NCBI RefSeq assembly: GCF_003693445.1
Contig: NZ_RFAR01000069.1
Span: forward strand, 1-64,000
Direction: 5' to 3'
Length of the DNA: 64,000 nucleotides
Source of the DNA: Aquitalea palustris
GTDB taxonomy: Bacteria; Pseudomonadota; Gammaproteobacteria; Burkholderiales; Chromobacteriaceae
This document shows, piece by piece, positions 10,298 through 18,401 of this stretch (position 1 is the first letter of the stretch; each line of letters begins with the position of its first letter). Under the pieces are notes generated by a model. That model was not told the origin of the DNA. It searched no databases and saw only the letters and a program-made list of their open reading frames with translations. The translations under genes and the position numbers were made by a program.

Positions 10298-10853
10298 GGC
10301 GCAGCCCTCCGGCAAAGTCTTGATGCAATGACTGATAGCAAAAAAGTCGTGGTAGTTCCGCTTAATATTGAATTTTGTATTAAAAAACACAAATAATTAA
10401 TAATGCATAAAAATTCACAGCCTCCGGCCAGCAGGCAACTACAAATTACGACATGAATTCATCAGCTTGAGCGCACCGCTATGCCAGCCGGTCCATCCGG
10501 CGTGGCTGGGTGGAAAAAAATATGTGCGTCGGTATGGCAAGTGTCCATCGCGGGGGGAATGGCGGGTGCAGGCTGCGGGAATGGATGACGGTAGAGACTG
10601 GTCATGGCCGGCGGTGCCCGGGCGTAAACAAGGCCTGCCGAATGCACATTGATGCCAGGCAAACTCCGCTTGCCCAGTTATTTTCGCTTGTTTTGGCCTT
10701 GTCTCACCCTGGCGCGCGCACCTGCAAACAAGCGCCATGCGGTTTGCAGGAAGGCAGCCTCGGCGTATTCTCTGCCGACAACGACAGCTGGCCGCGGAAA
10801 ATGGTTTCCATGCAGCCGGAATCAAGTCTCATCACCCTGCCCCTGGAGTCGCC
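10298..10853. other. 556-bp intergenic region, AT-rich promoter zone then unassigned sequence
   Basis: Bases about 10340-10460 are conspicuously AT-rich with runs of A and T and should hold the promoter(s) of the minus-strand antiporter gene. The remainder (10460-10853) has normal G+C content and only short, low-quality open frames on both strands, none with a ribosome site and recognisable protein. I see no RNA gene or repeat there. It leads into the outer-membrane protein gene at 10854. Confidence 0.5.
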
Positions 10854-11528
10854 ATGGCCCGTATTCTTCCCCTGTTGCCCATCCTGCTGCTCGCTCAGCC
10901 TTGCCTGGCCGAGGAAGCGGTACGCAGCATGACGCTCAGCCTGGCCGGCAATGTCTACCAGACCAGTGCCGGCAGCGGCTCCCGCCTGCAGCCGAATATC
11001 GATCTGCGCCACGATACGCCCTATGGCAGCCTGTTTGTGCAGGAAGGCGAAGCCGGTGTCGGCCTGCCCGCTCCTGGCGGCTGGGTATCACTGGCAGCGG
11101 CCAATGAAAGCCAGTGGGAGCTGGGGGCCAACTCCAGCCACTGGATGGGGGTGGCGCGCTACGGGCTGGATCTGCCGCAGGATGGGTCGATCTCCATCGG
11201 CTATGCCGACCGGCTGGGTCATGCCAGCCCGGGCAGCTTGTTATTGCTCAATCTGGACATCACCCTGGGTAACTGGCAGAACCAGCGCATCAGCCTGCTG
11301 GGCTGGGGCAGCCTGGCCGATACCCAACGCGCCAGCAGCCTGGGGCATCAGGCCGATGGCAATGGCCGCCACCTGGAGCAAAGCAATCTATTGCTGATGC
11401 TGAACCATCCCCTCAACCCGCGCTGGTCGCTGGATGTCGGCGCCGGTTCGCGCTGGATGGCCGATCAGCAAGCGCAGCACACCGCCGGCTGGCAGGCGGT
11501 ATTCAGTCTCAATGCCAAGCTGTACTGA
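10854..11528 (+). CDS. Predicted outer-membrane beta-barrel protein (MipA/OmpV-like)
   Basis: A 224-residue exported protein: residues 1-19 form a classic signal peptide (M-A-R-I then a Leu-rich core, ending A-Q-P-C-L-A before E-E). The mature part alternates short amphipathic strands with turns and ends in an aromatic residue (K-L-Y), as expected for a small outer-membrane barrel. The order of segments (N-V-Y-Q-T early, a palindromic set of Gly/Asn turns, W-S-L-D-V-G-A-G-S near the end) recalls MipA/OmpV-family proteins, but I do not see a decisive motif. The start at 10854 is set by the signal peptide and a GGAG 7 nt upstream. Confidence 0.65.
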   Translation: MARILPLLPILLLAQPCLAEEAVRSMTLSLAGNVYQTSAGSGSRLQPNIDLRHDTPYGSLFVQEGEAGVGLPAPGGWVSLAAANESQWELGANSSHWMGVARYGLDLPQDGSISIGYADRLGHASPGSLLLLNLDITLGNWQNQRISLLGWGSLADTQRASSLGHQADGNGRHLEQSNLLLMLNHPLNPRWSLDVGAGSRWMADQQAQHTAGWQAVFSLNAKLY

Positions 11529-11553
11529 ACGGGGCTGAGCCAGTTCGTGGCGG

Positions 11554-12051
11554 CTACAAACGGCGGCCACACACCGTGGTACGGCGCGAACCACTCCAGC
11601 GCCGTTCGCTGTCCGGATAACTGCCCAGCTCGGCAAAACCCGCCTTGCGCATCATCCCGGCCGAGCCGGCATTTTCCTGATGGCGGTCGGCACACAGCCA
11701 GCCACAACCCTGTTCAGCCAAGACGGCACATACCGCCAGCAATAGCCGGCTGCCCAGGCCCTGCCCGGCACAGTCGCGGCTGATCACCGCCTCGATCAGA
11801 AAAGCCGCCTGCGCTGGCGCGATATCGGCCGGACGGTACTGCGGATAAGGGTCGTCACAGGCAAACAGCATGACGCCGATCACCCTGCCTTGCTGCTCTG
11901 CCAGCAAGCCCTGCACCTGGCCCGCCGCCAATTGCTGCAGCGTCGCCGCCACGCCATCAGCCGGCAAATAATTCCAGTCATTCGGCCCGTCGTTCAGTAT
12001 CAGTTGCTGGAGCGCGGCCACATCCGTGCCAAGCGCGGGGCGTATCTGCAT
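11554..12051 (-). CDS. GNAT family N-acetyltransferase
   Basis: A 165-residue GNAT protein. The start I-R-P-A-L-G-T-D-V-A-A-L is typical, and the acetyl-CoA loop reads D-C-A-G-Q-G-L-G-S-R-L-L, followed by the H-Q-E-N-A-G-S-A-G-M-M-R-K-A-G-F motif common to this family. The final residues are basic and Arg/Ser-rich. Start at 12051 is preceded by AGGGA; an in-frame ATG at 12066 is an alternative. The substrate is unknown. It is convergent with the outer-membrane protein gene, separated by only 25 bp. Confidence 0.87.
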   Translation of the reverse strand: MQIRPALGTDVAALQQLILNDGPNDWNYLPADGVAATLQQLAAGQVQGLLAEQQGRVIGVMLFACDDPYPQYRPADIAPAQAAFLIEAVISRDCAGQGLGSRLLLAVCAVLAEQGCGWLCADRHQENAGSAGMMRKAGFAELGSYPDSERRWSGSRRTTVCGRRL

Positions 12052-12214
12052 GGCAGTCCCTGTCATTCGCGATTGAAAAACCGACCTGGCCAGAAGCGGC
12101 CCGTAAACCACCCGCCACGCTGCGCCAGCCATCCCGACCAGCCGGTATGGCAAAAAAGCGCCAGCAGCGCGTCACAGCGCCTCTACGCCGCAGCAAGTGG
12201 CCAGATCATGCTCT

Positions 12215-13192
12215 TCAGCACTGGTGGTAGGCGCGATACCAGTCGACAAAGGCCTGCATGCCGGTCTGGAGCGGTGTGTCCGGGGAAAAACCCACGGCAG
12301 CGCGCAGCCGGCTGGTATCGGCATAGGTCACCGGCACATCGCCATCCTGCATCGGGTAGTACTCCTTAACCGCTGCCCGGCCGCAGGCGGCTTCGATGCT
12401 GCCGATGAAATCCAGCAAGGCTACCGGATGGTGATTGCCGATATTGAACAGCGCATACGGCGGCTGGCCCTTGCCTGCCACTGGCACATGCTGCATCACC
12501 CGCACCACGCCTTCGACAATATCGTCGATGTAAGTGAAATCGCGATGCATCTGGCCGTGGTTGAACACCTTGATCGGCCGGCCTTGCAGGATGGCCTCGG
12601 TAAACAGCCATGGCGCCATGTCCGGTCGCCCCCACGGGCCATACACGGTGAAAAAGCGCAGGCCGGTACAAGGCAGCTCATACAGGTGGGCATAGCTGTG
12701 CGCCATCACCTCGTTGGCCTTCTTGGTGGCGGCATAAAAGCTCACCGGTGCATCCACCCGGTCGTCCTCGGCAAACGGCACCTTGGCATTCTGGCCGTAC
12801 ACGCTGCTGGAGCTGGCATACACCAGGTGCTTGACCGCGTGACGACGGCAGGCTTCCAGCACATTGGTCATGCCCACGAGATTGCTCTGGGCGTAGACAT
12901 GCGGATTGTCGATGGAATAGCGCACGCCGGCCTGTGCTGCCAGATGAATCACGTAATCGAAGCTTTCCGCCCCACACAGCGCGTTCAGCGCCGTCCAGTC
13001 AGCCAGGTCCAGTGGCACGAAGCGAAAGCCGTCACGGCCCTCCAGCGTGGCAAGGCGGGCCTGTTTCAGGCTCACCGGGTAGTAATCATTCAGATTATCC
13101 ACCCCCACCACCTCGATTCCCGTCTGTTGCAACAGGCGTTCGGCCACGGCCCGGCCAATGAAACCGGCCACGCCGGTGAGCAAAATCTTCAT
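12215..13192 (-). CDS. NAD-dependent nucleotide-sugar epimerase (UDP-glucuronate 4-epimerase-like)
   Basis: An extended short-chain dehydrogenase/reductase of 325 residues. The NAD-binding loop G-x2-G-F-I-G is at 7-13, the catalytic Y-x3-K pair is Y153/K157, and a Ser-rich S-S-S-V-Y-G lies before it. The pattern G-V-D-N-L-N-D-Y-Y, the A-G-V-R-Y-S-I-D-N-P segment and the F-T-V-Y-G-P-W-G-R-P-D-M-A motif are characteristic of UDP-glucuronate 4-epimerases (CapI/LpsL type), which make UDP-galacturonate for LPS or capsule. Its start overlaps the stop of the upstream glycosyltransferase gene by 4 bp (ATGA), so the two are a translationally coupled envelope-sugar pair. Confidence 0.88.
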   Translation of the reverse strand: MKILLTGVAGFIGRAVAERLLQQTGIEVVGVDNLNDYYPVSLKQARLATLEGRDGFRFVPLDLADWTALNALCGAESFDYVIHLAAQAGVRYSIDNPHVYAQSNLVGMTNVLEACRRHAVKHLVYASSSSVYGQNAKVPFAEDDRVDAPVSFYAATKKANEVMAHSYAHLYELPCTGLRFFTVYGPWGRPDMAPWLFTEAILQGRPIKVFNHGQMHRDFTYIDDIVEGVVRVMQHVPVAGKGQPPYALFNIGNHHPVALLDFIGSIEAACGRAAVKEYYPMQDGDVPVTYADTSRLRAAVGFSPDTPLQTGMQAFVDWYRAYHQC

Positions 13193-13947
13193 TTCCTGTT
13201 TCCCAAACGATGTAGCTCATTGAGCTTGGCGTATTTGATATAGCTGTTGAAGCAACCAATGCTGATGTGGACAAGACCGGGCAAACCATCCTGAAAACCA
13301 CGGCGTACCAGGTAAAACTTGGCAAAGCGCAGCAGCGGGCTGAACACCAGCTTGGCCCATCCCGCCTTTTTCCCGCGTTTATACAGTAATTCCGCCTGCA
13401 GGCTGGTGTAGCGGTTCTGCTTGGCCAGATACAGCGCGATGTCTTCACCCGACTCGTGCATCAGGTCGCCGGACAGTTTTTCCACCGGGCAATCCGTCTG
13501 CACCGTCTCGTGTACCAGGTCGTCCGACCAGCGAGCACGGCGCCGATCAAACAAGCGCAAGCTCCAGTCCGGATAGCCTTCGCCATGCTTGAGAAAACGA
13601 CCCATGAAACGGTTGCTGCGGGCAAAGCGGTAGGCAGCTGCCTGTGGATTGTTCAGTATCTCTTTGATTTGCAATACCAATTCTGGCGATGGCCATTCGT
13701 CTGCATCCAGACACAATACCCAGTCATGACTGGCAGCAGCGACTGCAAATTGCTTCTGCGGACCGAATCCCAGCCAGTCCTGGTGGATAACTTTTGCCTT
13801 ATAGGCAGAAGCTATCGCCACGGTTTCATCCGTACTTCCCGAATCCACCACCACGATTTCATCAGCCCACTGCACGCTGGCCAGTGTTTTTTCCAGCTGG
13901 ACAGCGGCGTTTTTGGTGATGAGCACAACGCTGAGCGGTTCTCGCAT
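13189..13947 (-). CDS. Glycosyltransferase family 2, LPS core type (WaaE/LgtF/KdtX-like)
   Basis: A 252-residue GT-A enzyme. The N-terminal L-S-V-V-L-I-T-K-N motif, the V-V-D-S-G-S-T-D-E-T nucleotide-binding stretch (34-43) and the metal-binding D-A-D at 81-83 followed by E-W are all present. The domain resembles WaaE/LgtF enzymes that add glucose to inner-core heptose; the C-terminal part has a basic amphipathic region (K-R-G-K-K-A-G-W) that may bind membrane. It is the first gene of a two-gene minus-strand unit with the epimerase and diverges from waaC across the DnaA-box region. The start has no strong ribosome site (AAAAGATGCGA context), moderate certainty. Confidence 0.88.
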   Translation of the reverse strand: MREPLSVVLITKNAAVQLEKTLASVQWADEIVVVDSGSTDETVAIASAYKAKVIHQDWLGFGPQKQFAVAAASHDWVLCLDADEWPSPELVLQIKEILNNPQAAAYRFARSNRFMGRFLKHGEGYPDWSLRLFDRRRARWSDDLVHETVQTDCPVEKLSGDLMHESGEDIALYLAKQNRYTSLQAELLYKRGKKAGWAKLVFSPLLRFAKFYLVRRGFQDGLPGLVHISIGCFNSYIKYAKLNELHRLGNRK

Positions 13948-14500
13948 CTTTTCTTGTTATTCCCATATGTATATGGAAGAAACTAGTAGAAGAGGCCCAC
14001 TTGCTGTGGATAAGTCCTTATTTACCAGTTTATTCAATGATTTATTACAGATTGAAAGTTGTTGGTCAGCGCATGACTGAAGACATGATCCTTTGTGGAT
14101 AACTTTGGCAGTGTGCTGCAGACCGGGTTTATCCACATGCTGTCAGAGACTTGACCAAGCCGGTCTGTGCATACGCATTTTTGTCGTGTCCTGATTAGTT
14201 ATCTTAAGCCCAATTTTATTATGAAGAGACTAATGAGAGCAGCGCTTTTCTGTTGATAACCCTGAAAAACCGTTATCTGTTCAGTAGCTTGCCCTGTTGA
14301 TGGCACTGGGATTAATCGGGTGGCGGGAGGGCTGGCAGATTGTGGATAAATATGAGCGAAATTATTCACAGCGGCTTATCCACAAATGCTGCCTGTGGAT
14401 TTTACGTGGTTAACCACAGCGACGCTCGGTTACAATGCGCGCCATGATGAACGTACTGATCGTGCGTACCTCGTCGATGGGCGACCTTATCCACACCTGG
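13948..14500. other. Putative replication origin or DnaA-binding region: dense DnaA-box cluster
   Basis: This ~500-bp non-coding gap between divergent LPS genes contains exact TTATNCACA boxes at 14005-14013, 14094-14102, 14129-14137, 14341-14349, 14362-14370, 14376-14384 and, just inside waaC, 14487-14495. One-mismatch or variant boxes are at 14251-14259, 14394-14402 and 14410-14418. AT-rich stretches lie at 13950-13983, 14011-14060 and 14165-14235, and three T-T-T-A-T-T-like repeats occur at 14018-14047. TAGTAGAAG at 13984-13992, followed by a GC-rich stretch and the first box, resembles a DnaA-trio unwinding element. No gene product is encoded. parS sites at 5.8 and 26.2 kb support an origin-proximal location. 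Confidence 0.72.
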
Positions 14501-15406
14501 CCTGCCATTACCGAGCTGAAAACGCACTACCCCAACCTTCGTATCAGCTGGCTGGCCGAGGAAAACTTCGCTGACATCGCCCGTTTGCACCCGGCGGTGG
14601 ATGAAGTCATTACCCTGGCCTGGCGGCGCTGGCGCAAAAACCTGCTGTCCGCAGCCACCTGGGCAGAAATCAAGGCCATGCGCGGCAAGCTGCGTGCCAC
14701 CCGCTGGGAGCTGGTGGTGGATTGCCAGGGGCTGTTGAAAAGTGCGCTGCCGGCCAAGCTCAGCGCTGCCCCGCTGACCGGTTACGACCGCCAGAGCATT
14801 CGCGAACCGCTGGCCTGCCTGCTGTATGACAAAACCCACCGGGTGGATTGGTCCTTGTCTGCGGTCGAGCGCTGTCGCTTGCTGCTGTCCAAGGTATTTG
14901 GCTACCAGTCGCAAGGCACTCCGCAATTTGGCGTACCAGCGGCGCTGCGGCCGCAGTGGCTGCCGGCAGGGGAATACGCCGTATTGCTGCATGCCACCAG
15001 CCGTGCATCCAAGGAATGGCCGGAACAGCACTGGATTGCGCTTGGTGAAAAACTTGCTGCAGAGCATGGCCTGCAATTGATCATTCCCTGGGGCAATGCT
15101 GCCGAACAGCAAAGGGCTGAGCGGCTGGCCGCCGCCATGCCGCAGGCCGTGGTGGCACCACGCATGAACCTGATCGAAGCCTGTGGCTTGCTCGGCCATG
15201 CCCGTGCGGTGATCGGGGTGGATACCGGCCTGTCGCATCTGGCTAATGCCTTGAATGTGCCGCTGGTAGCCATTTATACCGATACCGACCCCAGCAAGAC
15301 CGGCGTGGTGGAAACCCCCTGGGCCACCAATCTGGGCGGCATCGGCCAATGCCCGGCGGTGGATGAGGTGATGCAGGCCCTGCTGGCGCGCAAGGACATG
15401 GCATGA
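14447..15406 (+). CDS. waaC: Lipopolysaccharide heptosyltransferase I
   Basis: WaaC adds the first L-glycero-D-manno-heptose to Kdo2-lipid A. The 319-residue GT9 protein begins M-N-V-L-I-V-R-T-S-S-M-G-D-L-I-H, the family's N-terminal signature, and carries the ADP-heptose-binding elements H-A-T-S-R-A-S-K-E-W-P near residue 186 and the G-V-D-T-G-L-S-H-L-A motif near 260. Starts at 14435, 14444 and 14447 are in frame; 14447 gives the conserved N-terminus, and none has a clear ribosome site. It overlaps waaA by 4 bp. A DnaA box lies within codons 14-17. Confidence 0.95.
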   Translation: MNVLIVRTSSMGDLIHTWPAITELKTHYPNLRISWLAEENFADIARLHPAVDEVITLAWRRWRKNLLSAATWAEIKAMRGKLRATRWELVVDCQGLLKSALPAKLSAAPLTGYDRQSIREPLACLLYDKTHRVDWSLSAVERCRLLLSKVFGYQSQGTPQFGVPAALRPQWLPAGEYAVLLHATSRASKEWPEQHWIALGEKLAAEHGLQLIIPWGNAAEQQRAERLAAAMPQAVVAPRMNLIEACGLLGHARAVIGVDTGLSHLANALNVPLVAIYTDTDPSKTGVVETPWATNLGGIGQCPAVDEVMQALLARKDMA

Positions 15407-16659
15407 ACTGGCGGCGCGGGCTGTACTCGCTGTTATGGTGGGCGGCCACGCCGCTGATCCGTCGCTATCTGAAAAAACGGGCGCGCAAGGCGCCTGCCTA
15501 TTTGCAGCACTGGGACGAACGTTTCGGTGCAGCCCGCACGCCACAGGCCACCGGCGCCATCTGGATTCATGCGGTTTCTGTTGGTGAAACCCGCGCCGCC
15601 CTGCCACTGATCCAGGCGCTGCGCCAGCAATGGCCGGATGCACCGCTGCTGCTGACGCAGATGACGCCCACCGGCCGCGACACCGCGCGCCAGCTTTATC
15701 CGGATGCCGAAGTACGCTATCTGCCCTACGACTATCCCGCTGCGGTGCGTGATTTTCTGGCCTGCTGGCAGCCGCGCTTTGGCGTGCTGATGGAAACCGA
15801 AATCTGGCCCAATCTGCTGCATGCCGCCCAGCAGCAAGGGGTGCCGCTGTTTCTGGCCAATGCCCGGCTGTCGGAAAAATCATTGCGCGGCTATCGCCGC
15901 ATTCAGGGCCTGATTGCGCCAGCCCTGCGCAGTTTGACTGCTGTTGCCGCGCAAAGCCCGCAAGATGCTGAACGTTTGCAACAGTTGGGTGCAATTGAGC
16001 CGCAAGTCTGTGGCAATACCAAATACGATTTCACCCCGCCCACCGCCATGCAGACGCTGGCGCTGGCTTTCCGCCAGCGCATCGGCCAGCGCCCGGTCTT
16101 CATCTGCGCCAGTACCCGTGACGGTGAAGAAGCACTGATCTTGCAAGCCTGGCAGCAGGCAAATGTCGGCCATACCCTGCTGGTACTGGTGCCGCGCCAC
16201 CCCGAGCGCTTCGACGCGGTGGCGACACTGGCGCAAGACATGGGTTTGGCCGTGCAGCGGCGCAGCGACAACGCTGCCCTTGCTGCCGACACCAGCCTGT
16301 GGCTGGGCGACAGCATGGGCGAGCTGTTTGCCTATTACGGCTGTGCCGATGTGGCATTTGTCGGCGGCAGCCTGCTGCCGCTGGGTGGCCAGAACCTGAT
16401 CGAGCCAGCCAGCCTGGGCTTGCCGGTACTGTTTGGCCCATCCATGTTCAATTTTGCCCAGGCCAGTGAATTGGCGTTGCAGGCAGGTGCCGCCCTGCAG
16501 GTGGCTGATGCCGACCAGCTGCTGATCCAGGCGCTCAGCCTGTTGCAGGATGCTGCGCGCCGCCAGCAGATGAGCAAGGCGGCGCAGGCCTTTACCGCCG
16601 CCCACCGTGGCGCCAGCCAGCGTATTGTTGCCCTGCTGCAAGCCCGTCTTCCACAGTGA
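15403..16659 (+). CDS. waaA: 3-deoxy-D-manno-octulosonic acid (Kdo) transferase
   Basis: WaaA transfers Kdo from CMP-Kdo to the lipid A precursor at the inner membrane. The 418-residue product has an N-terminal membrane anchor (L-Y-S-L-L-W-W-A-A-T-P-L), the W-I-H-A-V-S-V-G-E motif with the catalytic Glu near residue 62, M-E-T-E-I-W-P-N and the C-terminal G-G-S-L-L-P-L-G-G-Q-N-L-I-E-P motif, all diagnostic of KdtA. ATGA overlap with waaC indicates translational coupling. Whether it adds one or two Kdo residues cannot be inferred. Confidence 0.97.
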   Translation: MNWRRGLYSLLWWAATPLIRRYLKKRARKAPAYLQHWDERFGAARTPQATGAIWIHAVSVGETRAALPLIQALRQQWPDAPLLLTQMTPTGRDTARQLYPDAEVRYLPYDYPAAVRDFLACWQPRFGVLMETEIWPNLLHAAQQQGVPLFLANARLSEKSLRGYRRIQGLIAPALRSLTAVAAQSPQDAERLQQLGAIEPQVCGNTKYDFTPPTAMQTLALAFRQRIGQRPVFICASTRDGEEALILQAWQQANVGHTLLVLVPRHPERFDAVATLAQDMGLAVQRRSDNAALAADTSLWLGDSMGELFAYYGCADVAFVGGSLLPLGGQNLIEPASLGLPVLFGPSMFNFAQASELALQAGAALQVADADQLLIQALSLLQDAARRQQMSKAAQAFTAAHRGASQRIVALLQARLPQ

Positions 16660-16760
16660 TATGCCATAGGCGGTAAGCTGGCCGCTGTTGCCCTCCCGCC
16701 ACGCGGCACAGGTTTTTTCCTGTTTTGCATCAACAAGCAGTAAATATTGTTTTGCCATTT

Positions 16761-16776
16761 TTATACGCATGTATAA
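16761..16776. promoter_or_regulatory. Putative operator of the TetR-type regulator
   Basis: The inverted repeat TTATAC-GCAT-GTATAA lies 10-25 bp before the regulator start codon, within an AT-rich promoter. TetR-family repressors usually bind such palindromes and control their own operon, so this is a plausible autoregulatory site for the exporter genes that follow. Confidence 0.6.
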
Positions 16777-16785
16777 ATTGAAGGC

Positions 16786-17421
16786 ATGAACAATGAACCC
16801 GCCCTGCATCCCACGCGTACCCTGCTGCTGCAACATGGCTTGCAACTGATGCGTCAGCACGGCCTGCGCCAGCTGACCGTGCGCGGTGTCTGCCAGCAGG
16901 CCGGGGTGAACCCCGGCAGCTTCGTCTATCACTTTGGCAGTCGCCAGCAATTTGCCGCCGAACTGCTGGAGTGCTGGTATGTGCCGCTCTACCAGCAATT
17001 GCAGGCAGTGCAGCAGCAAGAAGGCGCAGCGCTCAGCCGCTTGTCCGCCATGTTGCTGCAACTGATGGATTTCCTGCGCGAGCAGCGCGGCTTCATCAGC
17101 CAGCTACTGCTGGATGCCGGCTCGGGCGAGGCCGCCGTGCTGGCATTCATCCGCAATCTGGCGCCACGTCATCCCCAGCTATTGCTGCAATGCCTGCAAG
17201 AGGCACAGCAAGCTGGGCAGATAGGCCAGGCCCCACCCATGCACCAGCTGATGTTCCTGATGTCGGCACTGGGGTTTCCGGTCTTGCTGCAGCAAATGAG
17301 CAGCGGCAAGACCCTGTTACCGGACATGCTGCAACAAGCGCTGGCCAGCTATGCGCTGGAACCGGCTCATCTGCAACAGCGATTGCACTGGGCGCTCAAG
17401 GGCCTCAGTAGCCAGGAGTGA
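16786..17421 (+). CDS. TetR family transcriptional regulator of the efflux operon (CecR/YbiH-like)
   Basis: A 211-residue TetR-type repressor. The N-terminal helix-turn-helix is clear (Q-L-T-V-R-G-V-C-Q-Q-A-G-V-N-P-G-S-F-V-Y-H-F-G-S-R, about residues 28-52). The C-terminal ligand domain is Leu/Gln-rich and is not closely matched to a known inducer class. It lies directly before the exporter genes (5 bp to the adaptor gene), in the same order as E. coli ybiH(cecR)-ybhGFSR, so it most likely represses this operon and responds to an exported compound. A palindromic operator candidate sits just upstream at 16761. Confidence 0.9.
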   Translation: MNNEPALHPTRTLLLQHGLQLMRQHGLRQLTVRGVCQQAGVNPGSFVYHFGSRQQFAAELLECWYVPLYQQLQAVQQQEGAALSRLSAMLLQLMDFLREQRGFISQLLLDAGSGEAAVLAFIRNLAPRHPQLLLQCLQEAQQAGQIGQAPPMHQLMFLMSALGFPVLLQQMSSGKTLLPDMLQQALASYALEPAHLQQRLHWALKGLSSQE

Positions 17422-17426
17422 TTCAC

Positions 17427-18401
17427 ATGAACAAGCGTGTACTGTTCGGCATTGCCCTTTTGCTGCTGGCAGGTGGTACTTATCTGTGGTGGCAACAGCA
17501 GCAGGCGGCCGCTGAGCTGGTGTTGTCCGGCAATGTGGATATCCGCGAGGTAAACCTGTCTTTCCGCGTGGGCGGGCGCTTGCAGCAACTGCAGGTGGAC
17601 GAAGGAGCACAGATCAAGGCCGGACAGGTGCTGGGCCGGCTGGACGATGCGCCACAGCGCAATGCCGTGGCCGATGCCGCCGCGGCACTGGCGGCACTCC
17701 AGGCCAGACAGTCGATGATGCATCAGGGCTACCGGGCCGAAGACGTGGCCCAGGCCCGCGCCGCACTGGATGCCCGCCAGGCGGTGCTGACCGATGCCCG
17801 TGCTGCCTGGCAGCGCCAGCAAGAGCTGGCCGGCAGTGGTGCTGCGGCAGTCAAGGCACTGGATGCCGCCCGTTCTGCCCATGATCAGGCGCAGGCGCAG
17901 TACCAGGCGGCGCAGCAGCAATACCAGGCACTGAGCAAGGGCTACCGGCCGCAGGAAGTGGCCGAGGTGGACGCCAATGTCCAACGTGCCCAGGCGCAGC
18001 TGGCGGCTGCCCGCCTGCAACTGGCCGATACCGTGCTCAGCGCGCCGGCCAACGGCATCCTCCTCACCCGGGCGGTGGAGCCGGGCAGCATGCTGGCTGC
18101 CGGCAGCACCGTACTCACCCTGTCGCTGAGCCAGCCGGTATGGGTGCGTGCCTATGTGGCCGAGCCACAACTGGGCCAGGCCCAGCCGGGACGCAAGGTG
18201 TGGATTTACCGCGATGGGCGCAGCCAGCCTTATGCTGCGGTGGTGGGCTTTGTCTCACCCACCGCGGAATTCACCCCCAAGAATGTGGAAACCACCGACC
18301 TGCGCACCGCCCAGGTCTACCGGCTGCGGCTGATTGTCAGCCAGCCGGACGCCGCCCTGCGTCAGGGCATGCCGGTAACGGTGAAGCTGGCACAGCCATG
18401 A
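17427..18401 (+). CDS. ybhG: HlyD-family periplasmic adaptor of ABC-2 efflux pump (YbhG-like)
   Basis: A 324-residue membrane-fusion protein: N-terminal inner-membrane anchor (L-F-G-I-A-L-L-L-L-A-G-G), a lipoyl/barrel-sandwich half-motif (V-N-L-S-F-R-V-G-G-R-L), a long Ala/Gln-rich coiled-coil hairpin (about 75-200), and the second half-motif with S-A-P-A-N-G-I-L. It should bridge the YbhFSR transporter to the outer-membrane channel encoded downstream. The ATG at 17427 has AGGAG upstream; an in-frame ATT/ATG-like extension to 17418 is unlikely. ATGA overlap with ybhF couples the genes. Confidence 0.93.
   Translation: MNKRVLFGIALLLLAGGTYLWWQQQQAAAELVLSGNVDIREVNLSFRVGGRLQQLQVDEGAQIKAGQVLGRLDDAPQRNAVADAAAALAALQARQSMMHQGYRAEDVAQARAALDARQAVLTDARAAWQRQQELAGSGAAAVKALDAARSAHDQAQAQYQAAQQQYQALSKGYRPQEVAEVDANVQRAQAQLAAARLQLADTVLSAPANGILLTRAVEPGSMLAAGSTVLTLSLSQPVWVRAYVAEPQLGQAQPGRKVWIYRDGRSQPYAAVVGFVSPTAEFTPKNVETTDLRTAQVYRLRLIVSQPDAALRQGMPVTVKLAQP

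Noticed and set aside
10439-10825. Minus-strand open frame of about 128 codons in the 10.3-10.9 kb gap
   Set aside because: It has no ribosome site, an unusual Arg/Cys/Pro composition and no recognisable family, consistent with a random open frame in G+C-rich DNA.
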